Shown: piece after piece, positions 56,624 to 64,000 of the stretch | Layout of the letters: each line of letters starts with the position of its first letter | How positions within the stretch are numbered: position 1 is the first letter of the stretch | Source: Castellaniella daejeonensis | Lineage (GTDB): Bacteria; Pseudomonadota; Gammaproteobacteria; Burkholderiales; Burkholderiaceae_B | Assembly: GCF_039523555.1 (NCBI RefSeq) | Contig: NZ_BAAAFN010000011.1 | Location: forward strand, 62,001-126,000 | Reading direction: 5' to 3' | DNA: 64,000 nt | The notes under the pieces: model-generated | What the model was told of the DNA's origin: nothing | The model's database searches: none | Seen by the model: the letters and a program-made list of their open reading frames with translations, nothing else | Program-made: the position numbers and the translations under genes

Positions 56624-57784
56624 TCAGGCGCCCAGGTCAGCGAGCGGATGTGGATGCCCTGGGGGTTCTGCGGGGGCCATGAAACGCTGCACCCAGTCCG
56701 CCGTGGCCTGTTCGTGCGTGGCTGGGTTCCAGCGGGGATTTCTGTCCTTGTCGATCAGCAATGCGCGGATGCCTTCGCGGAAGTCCGGCTCGGCGCAACA
56801 ATGCAGCGAAGCGGTGAATTCCATCCTGAAGGTCTCGGCCAGGGACTGATGCCGCGCCCGGGCCAGCAAGGTGTGGCTGAGGCGGGCCGAGCCGGGCGAG
56901 CCCGCCAGGAACGTTGCGGCCGCCCGGGCCAGCCAGGGATCGGGGTCGTTTTTCCAGACGGCAATGGCAGCGGCGATCTCGAGGAAATCGGCGCGGCCGC
57001 AGGCCTGGCGAATGGCATCGGCGTGGCGCTGCAGCGGGCCGGGCTCGGGCGCCGGTGCCTGGCAAGCATCGAGAACTGCATCAACCTGGGCTGCATGGCG
57101 AACCGGATCCGCAGCCCAATCCACATCTGCCAGCGCAGCCAGCAGCGCGTCGGGTTCGCCCGCGTCGCAGATTCTGTCGGCCAGACCATAATGCAGGCAA
57201 TCACCGGCGCCCAGCTGCGCACCGGTGAAGGCCAGGAAGGTGCCTATGCCGCGCGGCAGGCGGCTGAGCATCCAGGTGCCGGCCACGTCGGGATACAGGC
57301 CGATGGTGACTTCGGGCATGGCGAAACGCGTGGCGCCGGTGACGATGCGGTGGCTGGCGCCCAGCATCAGCCCCACGCCGCCACCCATCACGATGCCGTC
57401 CGCCCAGCACAGTACGGGCTTGGGATAGCGATGGATGAGATGATCCAGCCGGTATTCGGTTTCGAAGAACTCGCGGGCCGGCACATTGGCCCAGGGGTCA
57501 CCAGCCCGACTGTCGAGCATGGCGCGGTACAGGGCATGCAGATCGCCCCCGGCGCAGAAAGCCTTGCCGCCGGTGCCTTTCAGCATGATGGCGACCAGCC
57601 GATCGTCGGCGGCCCAGGCTCGCAGCCGGGCATCCAGCAGCCGGCACATGGGCAGGGACAGGCCGTTCAGGGTCTTGGGGCTGTTCAGCGTGGCCACGCC
57701 GATGAGCCTGCCACCGTTGGCCGGGATTTCCCGGAACAGCACCGGATCCTGGCCGGCGGATTCGGTCATCGCGGTTGCGCTCAT
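56624..57784 (-). CDS. 3-hydroxyisobutyryl-CoA hydrolase / enoyl-CoA hydratase family
   Basis: The 386-residue crotonase-fold protein matches the HIBCH subgroup: KAFCAGGDLHALYR oxyanion loop, DGIVMGGGVGLMLGASHRI, and FAMPEVTIGLYPDVAGTWML with the catalytic acidic residues. A C-terminal extension, common in HIBCH, replaces the shorter end of true hydratases. It frees 3-hydroxyisobutyrate from CoA in valine degradation. The start overlaps the acyl-CoA dehydrogenase stop by four bases, and mmsB follows, so the three enzymes of successive steps are linked. Confidence 0.88.
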   Translation of the reverse strand: MSATAMTESAGQDPVLFREIPANGGRLIGVATLNSPKTLNGLSLPMCRLLDARLRAWAADDRLVAIMLKGTGGKAFCAGGDLHALYRAMLDSRAGDPWANVPAREFFETEYRLDHLIHRYPKPVLCWADGIVMGGGVGLMLGASHRIVTGATRFAMPEVTIGLYPDVAGTWMLSRLPRGIGTFLAFTGAQLGAGDCLHYGLADRICDAGEPDALLAALADVDWAADPVRHAAQVDAVLDACQAPAPEPGPLQRHADAIRQACGRADFLEIAAAIAVWKNDPDPWLARAAATFLAGSPGSARLSHTLLARARHQSLAETFRMEFTASLHCCAEPDFREGIRALLIDKDRNPRWNPATHEQATADWVQRFMAPAEPPGHPHPLADLGA

Positions 57785-58935
57785 CGCAGGTCGGCCTCCT
57801 GGGTGAGGATGTGGCGCGCCACGATCAGGCGCATGATTTCATTGGTGCCTTCCAGGATCTGGTGCACGCGCGTGTCGCGCACCAGCCGTTCCAGCGGGTA
57901 GTCCTTCAGGTAGCCGTAGCCCCCATGGATCTGCTGCGCATCCAGGCAGGACTGGAAGCAGAGGTCGGTGGCCAGGCGCTTGGCCATCGCGCAATAAGCG
58001 GTGGCCTGGGGGTCGCCTTCATCGAGCTTGCAGGCTGCCAGCCGCACCATCTGGCGCGAGGCGACGATGTTGGCCAGCAGATCGGCCAGCTTGAACTGCA
58101 GCGCCTGGAAATCCGCCAGGGGACGGCCGAACTGGCGGCGTTCGCCCATGTAGCGGCGCGCGGCCTCGTAGGCGCCCTGGGCGGCGCCGACCGAGCAGGT
58201 GGCGATGTTGATGCGCCCCCCATCCAGACCCTTCATGGCGAAACGGAATCCTTCGCCTTCCTCGCCGAGGCGGTTTTCCACCGGCACTCTGACGTTCTCG
58301 AAAGTGATCGGACGCGTGGACTGGCTGTTCCAGCCCATCTTGTTTTCCTTGCGGCCGTAGGTGATGCCGTCGCTGTCAGCGGGCACCACGAGGGCCGAAA
58401 TGCCGCGCGCACCCTCGCCGCCCGTGCGGGCCATGACCACCAGGACGTCGGTGTCGCCAGCGCCCGAGATGAAGGCCTTTGCGCCGTTCAGCACATAGTG
58501 GTCGCCTTCGCGGCGGGCACTGGTCGTGAGCGATGCGGCGTCCGAACCCGATCCAGGTTCGGTGAGACAGTAGGATGCGAGCTTCTCGCCGCTGGCCAGC
58601 AATGGCCCCCAATGGTCGCGCACCCCGGGCTGCGCCCAGGAGCCGATCATCCATGTGGCCATGTTGTGGATGGTGATGAAGGCGGTGGTGGACGGATCGA
58701 TCGCGGCCATTTCCTCGAATACCAGCGTGGCATCGAGGCGCGGCAGGCCCAGGCCGCCGATCGATTCGGGCGCATACATGGCGCAGAATCCGAGTTCTCC
58801 CGCCTTGGCGAAGGCTTCGCGGGGGAAGATGTGCTCCTCGTCCCACTGCGCGGCGTAAGGGGCGAGTTCCCCTTGCGCGAATTCACGGGCGGCCTGTGCA
58901 AAGGCCTGCTGCTCCTCGGTGAGGCGAAAATCCAT
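57781..58935 (-). CDS. Acyl-CoA dehydrogenase, probable isobutyryl-CoA dehydrogenase
   Basis: The 384-residue flavoenzyme has the full family pattern: FRLTEEQQAFAQAAREFAQ, YCLTEPGSGSDAASLTTSA (FAD site), AFISGAGDTD, DAQQIHGGYGYLKDYP and the catalytic Glu region QILEGTNEIMRLIVAR. It should oxidise a branched short-chain acyl-CoA. Its coupling to a hydroxyisobutyryl-CoA hydrolase and mmsB points to isobutyryl-CoA from valine. The hydratase step between them is not encoded here. The ATG at 58935 follows GGAG and gives the family start; the frame runs on to 59151. Confidence 0.9.
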   Translation of the reverse strand: MDFRLTEEQQAFAQAAREFAQGELAPYAAQWDEEHIFPREAFAKAGELGFCAMYAPESIGGLGLPRLDATLVFEEMAAIDPSTTAFITIHNMATWMIGSWAQPGVRDHWGPLLASGEKLASYCLTEPGSGSDAASLTTSARREGDHYVLNGAKAFISGAGDTDVLVVMARTGGEGARGISALVVPADSDGITYGRKENKMGWNSQSTRPITFENVRVPVENRLGEEGEGFRFAMKGLDGGRINIATCSVGAAQGAYEAARRYMGERRQFGRPLADFQALQFKLADLLANIVASRQMVRLAACKLDEGDPQATAYCAMAKRLATDLCFQSCLDAQQIHGGYGYLKDYPLERLVRDTRVHQILEGTNEIMRLIVARHILTQEADLR

Positions 58936-59174
58936 GGTGCGTGTCTCCGGATCTTGTATGGGGCTGTCGCGGCATGCTCGTGGCGCCGCCCGACGCGGTC
59001 CGGCCCGGGTAAGGGCCGGCCGATGCGCCGCAGGCTTAATGTAGCACTTCGAAGGCCTGCTTCCGTGCGGCCCGCCCACCTTAGCGCAGCCATCGCGGCG
59101 CGGCTGTCGCGCACGCGACAATCGCCGCCGGCGCACACAGGGCGGCGGCACGCTTCGCCGATTCGTCCGGCTGA

Positions 59175-59504
59175 TTACTGGTTTCGCGGCACGTTCGCTT
59201 TTGCGTGGCGCCGCCCCGACTCTCGGCGGTGCGCCGCGCGGCGGCGGCGAGATTCCAGGGGATCGAAGACCAGCGGCCGGTACAGTTCGACGCGATCATC
59301 TTCCCGCAGCATGCGGCGCGCATCGCAACGTTCGCCATACACGCCCAGGGCAGGCGGATGATCCGTGAATTCCGGGAACTCCCTGGCAAAGCTGCTCAGG
59401 GCCAACGCCTGGCCCACGGTCGTCCCTTCGGGCACGTCCAGCGCCTGTTGCCACAGGCGGGTGGGTGCGGCAAAAGCGAGATGTATCCTCAATTCAGCCC
59501 CCAT
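59175..59504 (-). CDS. RnfH family ubiquitin-like protein (UPF0125)
   Basis: The 109-residue protein has the RnfH core: RIHLAFAAPTRLWQQALDVPEGTTVGQAL, GVYGERCDARRMLREDDRVELYRPL and a basic C-terminal tail. RnfH is ubiquitin-like and is often co-encoded with RatA (as RatB). The ATG at 59504 overlaps the end of ratA by 11 bases; a longer frame goes to 59552. No biochemical role is established, and the gene pair suggests a shared one. Confidence 0.85.
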   Translation of the reverse strand: MGAELRIHLAFAAPTRLWQQALDVPEGTTVGQALALSSFAREFPEFTDHPPALGVYGERCDARRMLREDDRVELYRPLVFDPLESRRRRAAHRRESGRRHAKANVPRNQ

Positions 59505-59934
59505 AGACGGCATGGGCGCGCTGTGTGAAGGAATCGATGAAGCTGGTGGCAATCCGGTTGAAGACCGGACCGACCACGGCCGAAAGCGCGCGGCTGGAGA
59601 AGGTGTATTCCATGGTGTAGAGCACCTTGCAGCCGTCGCCTCCCAGGGGTTGAAAGGCCCAATGCCCGGTCAGGCTGGAAAAAGGCCCGTCCACCAGATG
59701 GAAGACGATCTTGTGCGGATATTCGTGGTCGTTGCGCGTGGTGAAACTCTGGCGAATGCCGGCGAAATGGATCTGCACCGTGGCCTGCATGCCCTGCTCG
59801 TTGCGCCACTGCACCTGGGCGCCTCCGCACCAGGGCATGAATTCGGGGTAACGCCCGACGTCGGCCACCAGATCGAACATCTGTTCGCAACTGAACGGAA
59901 CGAGAACGGAACGCTGGATCGCAGGCATCGGCAA
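59494..59934 (-). CDS. ratA: RatA family SRPBCC/START-domain protein
   Basis: The 146-residue protein has the coenzyme Q-binding COQ10/START-like fold. It begins IQRSVLVPFSCEQMFDLVADVGRYPEFMPWC and ends with FIDSFTQRAHAVYGG, typical of RatA/YfjG. Members have been described as ribosome-subunit association inhibitors in E. coli and as ubiquinone-binding in others. It is divergent from smpB, a highly conserved arrangement in proteobacteria, and overlaps rnfH. Confidence 0.88.
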   Translation of the reverse strand: MPMPAIQRSVLVPFSCEQMFDLVADVGRYPEFMPWCGGAQVQWRNEQGMQATVQIHFAGIRQSFTTRNDHEYPHKIVFHLVDGPFSSLTGHWAFQPLGGDGCKVLYTMEYTFSSRALSAVVGPVFNRIATSFIDSFTQRAHAVYGG

Positions 59935-59996
59935 GATATCGGTTAGGCTAGAATGATTGGATTTTACATTTTCAGTTCCTGCCTTGGTCCGACCCC

Positions 59997-60461
59997 ATGA
60001 GTATTGTCGAAAATCGCAAAGCCACCCACGATTACTTCATCGAGGAGCGCTTCGAGGCCGGGCTGGTGCTCGAAGGCTGGGAGGTCAAGGCCATCCGCGC
60101 CGGCCATGTCCAGTTGAAGGAAAGCTACATCATCGTGCGCGATGGCGCCCTGTGGATCCTGGGCATGCACATCAGCCCGCTGCCCACGGCCTCCACGCAC
60201 ATCCATCCCAATGCCACCCGCACGCGCAAGCTGCTGCTGCACGCCCAGGAAATCAGTAAGCTGATCGGCAAGGTCGAGCAACGCGGCTATGCCCTGGTGC
60301 CGTTGAACCTGCACTACAAGGGTGGGCGCATCAAGCTGGACTTCGGTCTGGGACGCGGCAAGAAACTGCACGACAAGCGCGACACCCAGCGCGACAAGGA
60401 CTGGGCACGTGAGAAAGAGCGCTTGATGAAGCACGACACCCGTAGCCGCAAGGGGGAATGA
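59997..60461 (+). CDS. smpB: SsrA-binding protein
   Basis: The 154-residue protein binds tmRNA and delivers it to stalled ribosomes. The OB-fold shows IVENRKATHDYFIEERFEAGLVL, GWEVKAIRAGHVQLKESYI, LLLHAQEISKLIGKVEQRG and the basic C-terminal tail KLHDKRDTQRDKDWAREKER needed for decoding-site function. It is complete. A TAGAAT at 59949-59954 may be its -10 element. The ssrA RNA gene was not found in the neighbourhood. Confidence 0.96.
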   Translation: MSIVENRKATHDYFIEERFEAGLVLEGWEVKAIRAGHVQLKESYIIVRDGALWILGMHISPLPTASTHIHPNATRTRKLLLHAQEISKLIGKVEQRGYALVPLNLHYKGGRIKLDFGLGRGKKLHDKRDTQRDKDWAREKERLMKHDTRSRKGE

Positions 60462-60463
60462 GC

Positions 60464-60493
60464 GCCCGTCCGGTGCGCCGTCTGGCGACGGGC
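60464..60493. terminator. Possible terminator between smpB and the AraC-type gene
   Basis: GCCCGTC (60464-60470) pairs with GACGGGC (60487-60493) around a 16-base loop, just after the smpB stop and before the end of the convergent regulator gene. Confidence 0.35.
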
Positions 60494-60510
60494 CTGGCTG
60501 TTTCGCGTCC

Positions 60511-61539
60511 TCAAGAACCGCGCGAGGCCTGGAAAGCCCGCCGATAGGCCGTGGGCGTGGTGCGCAGGCGGGCGCGGAAATGCTGCCGCAGCGACAGGGC
60601 GGAACCGAAGCCGGCCGCCTGGGCCACCGCATCGACCGGCAGGACGCCGCCCTCCAGGAGTTCGCGCGCCCGCGCCAGACGCAACGCCAGCAGCCATTGC
60701 TTCAGCGACGTGCCCGTGGCCTGCTGGAAATGGCGGGTGAAACTGCGCCGGCTCATGGCCGCGCGTGCGGCCAGCGAATCGATGGTATGCGGTTCTTGCA
60801 CATGAGCGGCGGCCCAGCCCAGTACACGCGCCAGCCTGCCTTCGCCGGCGCTGGCCGGCATCGGGCGCTCGATGAACTGGGCCTGCCCCCCGTCCCGATG
60901 CGGCGCGACGACCAGTCTCCGCGCTGCGCGGCTGGCGGCCCCGACCCCGCCGAGCCGGCCCAGCAGGTGCAGACAGCAGTCCAGCCCGGCGGCGACCCCG
61001 GCGGAAGTCAGCACCCGACCCTCGTCCACATACAGCGCCTCGCGTTCGACCCGGATGCGCGGGTGGCCCCTGGCCAGCCGGTCGGCATAGGCCCAGTGGG
61101 TCGTCGCGCGCAAGCCGTCCAGCAACCCCGCCTGGGCCAGAGGGAACGCGCCCAGGCACAGCCCCACCAGGCCCGCCCCGCGTTCGCCGGCAAGACGCAA
61201 AGCCCGGATCAAGGCATCCGGGGCAGGACGGCAGTCGTCGTGCCAGGTGGGCACGATCACCCAATCGGCCCGCTCCAGTTCCGTCAGGTCATGTTCGGGG
61301 GTGATCGAGAATCCCCCCGTCGTCCGCAACGGCGGCGGGTCGACGGCGCATACCCGTACATCGAAGCCCATGACGTCGCCGCCAGCGCCCGACTTGAGGC
61401 CGAAGACCAGCGAAGGCACGGACAGATGAAATGGCGTCATTCCATCAAAGGCCACGACGGCGATCCTGGGCACGGCCGCGCCGGCGCCGTCCGCGTCGAG
61501 TGGTTTTGCCTCATGAGCGGCTGAATCAAAATCCTGCAT
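60511..61539 (-). CDS. GlxA/DJ-1-type AraC family transcriptional regulator
   Basis: The 342-residue protein has an N-terminal DJ-1/PfpI (class I amidotransferase-like) domain (about 25-190) with the nucleophile-elbow-like VGLCLGAFPLAQAGLL. A C-terminal AraC DNA-binding domain follows with two helix-turn-helix units (about 235-335), including TIDSLAARAAMSRRSFTRHFQ and AGFGSALSLRQHFRA. This GlxA layout is common in regulators of amine and amino-acid catabolism. It is divergent from a cysteine hydrolase gene 119 bases away, probably its target. Confidence 0.9.
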   Translation of the reverse strand: MQDFDSAAHEAKPLDADGAGAAVPRIAVVAFDGMTPFHLSVPSLVFGLKSGAGGDVMGFDVRVCAVDPPPLRTTGGFSITPEHDLTELERADWVIVPTWHDDCRPAPDALIRALRLAGERGAGLVGLCLGAFPLAQAGLLDGLRATTHWAYADRLARGHPRIRVEREALYVDEGRVLTSAGVAAGLDCCLHLLGRLGGVGAASRAARRLVVAPHRDGGQAQFIERPMPASAGEGRLARVLGWAAAHVQEPHTIDSLAARAAMSRRSFTRHFQQATGTSLKQWLLALRLARARELLEGGVLPVDAVAQAAGFGSALSLRQHFRARLRTTPTAYRRAFQASRGS

Positions 61540-61658
61540 GATGGCCCGATTTTATCGAATCATGTATTCCAGGCCAATACCGGCCTGCGTCAGCCGCCGC
61601 CACAATGACGCATCGGCCCGAAAACGGGACGCTTCCACCCACTCTATTGGAGTTCCTC

Positions 61659-62273
61659 ATGTCCGCCACCCCTCGCCGCGCCCTGCTCGTCATTGACGTC
61701 CAGAACGAGTATTTCACCGGGAATCTGCCCATCGCCTACCCTCCTGCGGAAGCCTCGCTGCGCAACATCGGCCTGGCCATGGAAGCCGCCCGGGAATCCG
61801 GCATTCCGGTCGTTCGGGTGTTGCAACACAGTCCCGCGGGCGCGCCCTTGTTCGCGCCGGATTCGGAAGGGCGGCAACCGCATCCGGCCCTCGCAGGGCA
61901 TCCTGTGGCGCACACGGTTCACAAGACCCGCGCCAGCGCCTTCCTGGGCACAGATCTGGCCGACTGGCTGGCCGCGCGCGATATCGATACTGTGACGGTC
62001 GTCGGCTACATGACGCACAATTGCGACGCGACGACGATCTTCGACGCCCAGCACTGGGGGCTCGGCGCGGAGTTTCTGTCAGACGCCAGCGGCTCCCTCG
62101 CCTACCGGAACGCGGCGGGCGAGGCGAGCGGCGAGGAGATTCACCGCGTGTTCTGCACCGTGTTCCACTCGAACTTCGCGGCGGTGGCGACGACGGCCTC
62201 ATGGATCGAGGCCATCCGCGCAGGCCGGGCGCTGGAAAAGGGCAATATCTTCCTGTCGAGCCGCGTCCGCTGA
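61659..62273 (+). CDS. Isochorismatase-like cysteine hydrolase
   Basis: The 204-residue hydrolase has the catalytic triad expected for the family: Asp in RRALLVIDVQNEYF near residue 12, a Lys in VHKTRASAFLGTDL, and the nucleophile Cys122 in GYMTHNCDATT. Isochorismatase-fold amidases act on small amides or imides such as nicotinamide or N-carbamoyl compounds; the substrate here is unknown. ATTGGAG sets the ATG at 61659. The gene is monocistronic and divergent from a GlxA-type regulator. Confidence 0.88.
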   Translation: MSATPRRALLVIDVQNEYFTGNLPIAYPPAEASLRNIGLAMEAARESGIPVVRVLQHSPAGAPLFAPDSEGRQPHPALAGHPVAHTVHKTRASAFLGTDLADWLAARDIDTVTVVGYMTHNCDATTIFDAQHWGLGAEFLSDASGSLAYRNAAGEASGEEIHRVFCTVFHSNFAAVATTASWIEAIRAGRALEKGNIFLSSRVR

Positions 62274-62309
62274 CCATCCTGGTTTGATGGTGTCAGACCT
62301 GTGACGCGA

Positions 62310-62333
62310 CGGCCGCCCGTTTCCGGGCGACCG
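62310..62333. terminator. Bidirectional terminator between the cysteine hydrolase and ogt
   Basis: CGCCCG (62314-62319) and CGGGCG (62324-62329) pair around a TTTC loop, extended by CGG/CCG outside a C-A mismatch. The two genes end on either side of it. Confidence 0.55.
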
Positions 62334-62337
62334 GCGC

Positions 62338-63018
62338 TCAGCGGATGGTGAAACCCTCGATTGCCAGCAGACGGGCCTTGCGGTCGAGGCCGCCGCCGTA
62401 GCCGTTCAAGGTGCCATTGCGGGCCAGGATGCGGTGGCAGGGGATGATGATGCTGATGGGGTTGCTGCCCACGGCCGAGCCGACAGCGCGGCCATGGCCG
62501 GCCCCCAGGCCCGCGCGCGCGGCCAGTTCGCCATAGGACAGGGTCTCGCCGCAGGGCACTGTCAACAGGGCGCCCCACACCGTTTGCTGGAAAGCCGTGC
62601 CCCGGGGCGCCAAGGGCACCTCGAAGACCTTGCGTTCGCCGCGCCAGTACTCATCCAGTTCGCGGCGGGCCTGCTCCAGCACCGCCAGAGCGCTGGCAGG
62701 CGTGTCTTCACTGAGCGGATGCAGCGCTGCCGTTTCCGCCTGCAGCGCATCCCAGGACGGCCCGGCCGCCTCGTTGGCGTCCGGGAAAAGCGTTCCGCTG
62801 CGGTCAGCCGCCTGTCCCCGCACAGCCCTGAACGTGCGGATCGCCCGCCCGCCCTGCAAGCCCGCTGTCGGATCGGACACTACCTTTGCGGCGGCCTGCA
62901 CTCCGGGAACACGAGGCAAGTCCCGCTGGTCCGTGAAATAAAGGCCCAGCAGGCTGGTTTCGTCCGATTCCAGGAGGATCGGCCCCAGGGGAGACGGAAT
63001 CAGTGCATGAAACGGCAT
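62338..63018 (-). CDS. ogt: Methylated-DNA-protein-cysteine methyltransferase (Ogt type)
   Basis: The 226-residue DNA-repair protein removes O6-alkyl groups from guanine by suicide transfer to its cysteine. The active-site IIIPCHRILA and the upstream FQQTVWGALLTVPCGETLSYGELA are complete. The N-terminal domain (SPLGPILLESDE...) is longer than usual, with an insertion of about 50 residues (roughly 45-95, including KVVSDPTAG and TLFPDANEAAG) not expected in typical Ogt. It starts five bases after the ppsA stop in the same direction, so it may be cotranscribed. Confidence 0.9.
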   Translation of the reverse strand: MPFHALIPSPLGPILLESDETSLLGLYFTDQRDLPRVPGVQAAAKVVSDPTAGLQGGRAIRTFRAVRGQAADRSGTLFPDANEAAGPSWDALQAETAALHPLSEDTPASALAVLEQARRELDEYWRGERKVFEVPLAPRGTAFQQTVWGALLTVPCGETLSYGELAARAGLGAGHGRAVGSAVGSNPISIIIPCHRILARNGTLNGYGGGLDRKARLLAIEGFTIR

Positions 63019-63023
63019 GCCCG

Positions 63024-64000
63024 TCAGGCGGCGACCTTCGTGTCGGCCAGGCGCTGCCAGGTGTCGACCACCGTGTCCGGGTTCAGTGACATGGACAGGA
63101 TCCCCTCGTCACGCAGCCACTGGGCCAGGTCGGGATGGTCGCTGGGGCCCTGGCCGCAGATGCCGACGTACTTGCCGGCCTTCAGGCAGGCCTGGATGGC
63201 ACGGCGCAGCATGAACAGCACCGCCGGATCGCGCTCGTCGAAGTCGGCGGCAAGCAGTTCCATGCCCGAATCCCGGTCCAGCCCCAGGGTCAGCTGGGTC
63301 ATGTCGTTCGAGCCGATCGAAAACCCGTCGAAGAACTGCAGGAACTCGTCGGCCAGGATGGCGTTGGTCGGGACTTCGCACATCATGATCAGGCGCAGGC
63401 CATTCTCGCCGCGCTTCAGGCCGTGCGCGGCGAGCAGGTCGACCACGCGCTCCGCCTGGCTGAGCGTGCGCACGAACGGCACCATGATCTCGACGTTGGT
63501 CAGGCCCATTTCGTCGCGAACCTTCTTCAGGGCTTCGCATTCCATGCGGAAGCACTCGGCGAAATCCTCGGAGATATAGCGCGACGCACCGCGGAAGCCC
63601 AGCATCGGGTTTTCTTCCTCGGGTTCGTAGCGCGAGCCGCCCACCAGCTTGCGGTATTCATTGGATTTGAAGTCGGACAGGCGCACGATGACCGGCTTGG
63701 GATAGAAGGCCGCGCCGATGGTGGCCACGCCTTCGGCCAGCTTTTCCACGAAGAAGGCGCGCGGGCTGGCATAGCCCCGGGCGGCGGACTCGACGGCTTT
63801 CTTCAGGTCGCTGTCGACGTTCGGATAGTCCAGGATCGCCTTGGGGTGGACGTTGATGTTGTTGTTGATGATGAATTCCAGGCGCGCCAGGCCGACGCCG
63901 CCGTTGGGGATCTGGGAGAAGTCGAAGGCCAGCTGCGGGTTGCCGACGTTCATCATGACCTTCAGGCCGATGTCGGGCATTTCGCCCCAGCGGACTTCCT
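63024..64000 (-). CDS. ppsA: Phosphoenolpyruvate synthase, C-terminal part (5' truncated by window edge)
   Basis: About 324 residues of the C-terminal PEP-binding TIM barrel are visible; the frame is open through the right edge (EVRWGE precedes the first Met). Recognisable pieces are GVGLARLEFIINNNINVHP, NPMLGFRGASRY (the Arg-containing phosphate site), IMMCEVPTNAI, GSNDMTQLTLGLDRDS and the catalytic GICGQGPSDHPD. PpsA makes PEP from pyruvate and ATP in gluconeogenesis. The swivelling histidine and ATP-grasp domains lie outside the window. Confidence 0.93.
   Translation of the reverse strand, partial: EVRWGEMPDIGLKVMMNVGNPQLAFDFSQIPNGGVGLARLEFIINNNINVHPKAILDYPNVDSDLKKAVESAARGYASPRAFFVEKLAEGVATIGAAFYPKPVIVRLSDFKSNEYRKLVGGSRYEPEEENPMLGFRGASRYISEDFAECFRMECEALKKVRDEMGLTNVEIMVPFVRTLSQAERVVDLLAAHGLKRGENGLRLIMMCEVPTNAILADEFLQFFDGFSIGSNDMTQLTLGLDRDSGMELLAADFDERDPAVLFMLRRAIQACLKAGKYVGICGQGPSDHPDLAQWLRDEGILSMSLNPDTVVDTWQRLADTKVAA

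Overview
The window is GC-rich, densely packed bacterial DNA with short gaps and many 4-base ATGA overlaps. Gene content and order (nadB facing nadA-nadC, mltG-tmk-holB-tatD, smpB divergent from ratA-rnfH, many solute-binding proteins, MocR, IclR and LysR regulators) point to a beta-proteobacterium of the Burkholderiales, most likely an Alcaligenaceae member near Bordetella, Achromobacter or Castellaniella. The genus cannot be fixed from the sequence alone. Both window edges cut genes: nrdJ on the left and ppsA on the right. No tRNA, rRNA, CRISPR array or insertion sequence was recognised.

Layout. 1-0.9 kb: the end of class II ribonucleotide reductase, a strong hairpin and five tandem 44-bp repeats. 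0.9-4.6 kb: the de novo NAD pathway (nadB, nadA-nadC). 4.7-6.8 kb: a yybP-ykoY manganese riboswitch in front of a UPF0016/TMEM165 transporter coupled to an ArsB/NhaD-type permease. 7.0-11.1 kb: an aromatic-ring hydroxylase, a lone aromatic-type solute-binding protein and a LysR regulator. 11.2-15.8 kb: an IclR regulator, a polar amino acid ABC transporter, hutG and hutD (formiminoglutamate end of histidine use). 16.0-18.2 kb: a MotA/MotB-like stator pair with a very long Pro/Ala linker. 18.2-22.8 kb: small housekeeping and stress genes (DUF411, acylphosphatase, sulfide:quinone reductase, DUF4239, ArsC-like, DUF3298 lipoprotein). 23.0-26.8 kb: the sulfate importer sbp-cysT-cysW-cysA. 26.9-31.3 kb: mltG-tmk-holB-tatD plus a periplasmic ankyrin protein.

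31.3-54.7 kb is the most interesting part: a block that reads as a sulfonate-degradation island. It holds a YeiH-type anion exporter, an EamA permease, tauABC with a TauR-like MocR regulator, taurine dehydrogenase (tauY, tauX), xsc and pta. It continues with an IclR regulator followed by an orphan CobS-like AAA+/CobT-like VWA pair, a thiO-thiS-thiG thiazole operon, a TRAP transporter with a GMC alcohol dehydrogenase, and a second IclR regulator. The simplest model is that taurine (through TauXY) and an alcohol sulfonate such as isethionate (through the TRAP importer and the GMC enzyme) both give sulfoacetaldehyde. The thiamin-diphosphate enzyme Xsc splits this to acetyl phosphate and sulfite, Pta makes acetyl-CoA, and the thiOSG genes could supply the cofactor thiazole. 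The AAA+/VWA pair has no cobaltochelatase large subunit beside it and could be a dedicated activation chaperone. The block lies between mltG and ygfZ, genes I remember as divergent neighbours in related genomes.

54.7-64 kb returns to core genes: ygfZ, a three-gene valine-catabolism operon (isobutyryl-CoA dehydrogenase, hydroxyisobutyryl-CoA hydrolase, mmsB), rnfH-ratA, smpB, a GlxA-type AraC regulator divergent from a cysteine hydrolase, an Ogt-type DNA methyltransferase and the C-terminal part of ppsA.
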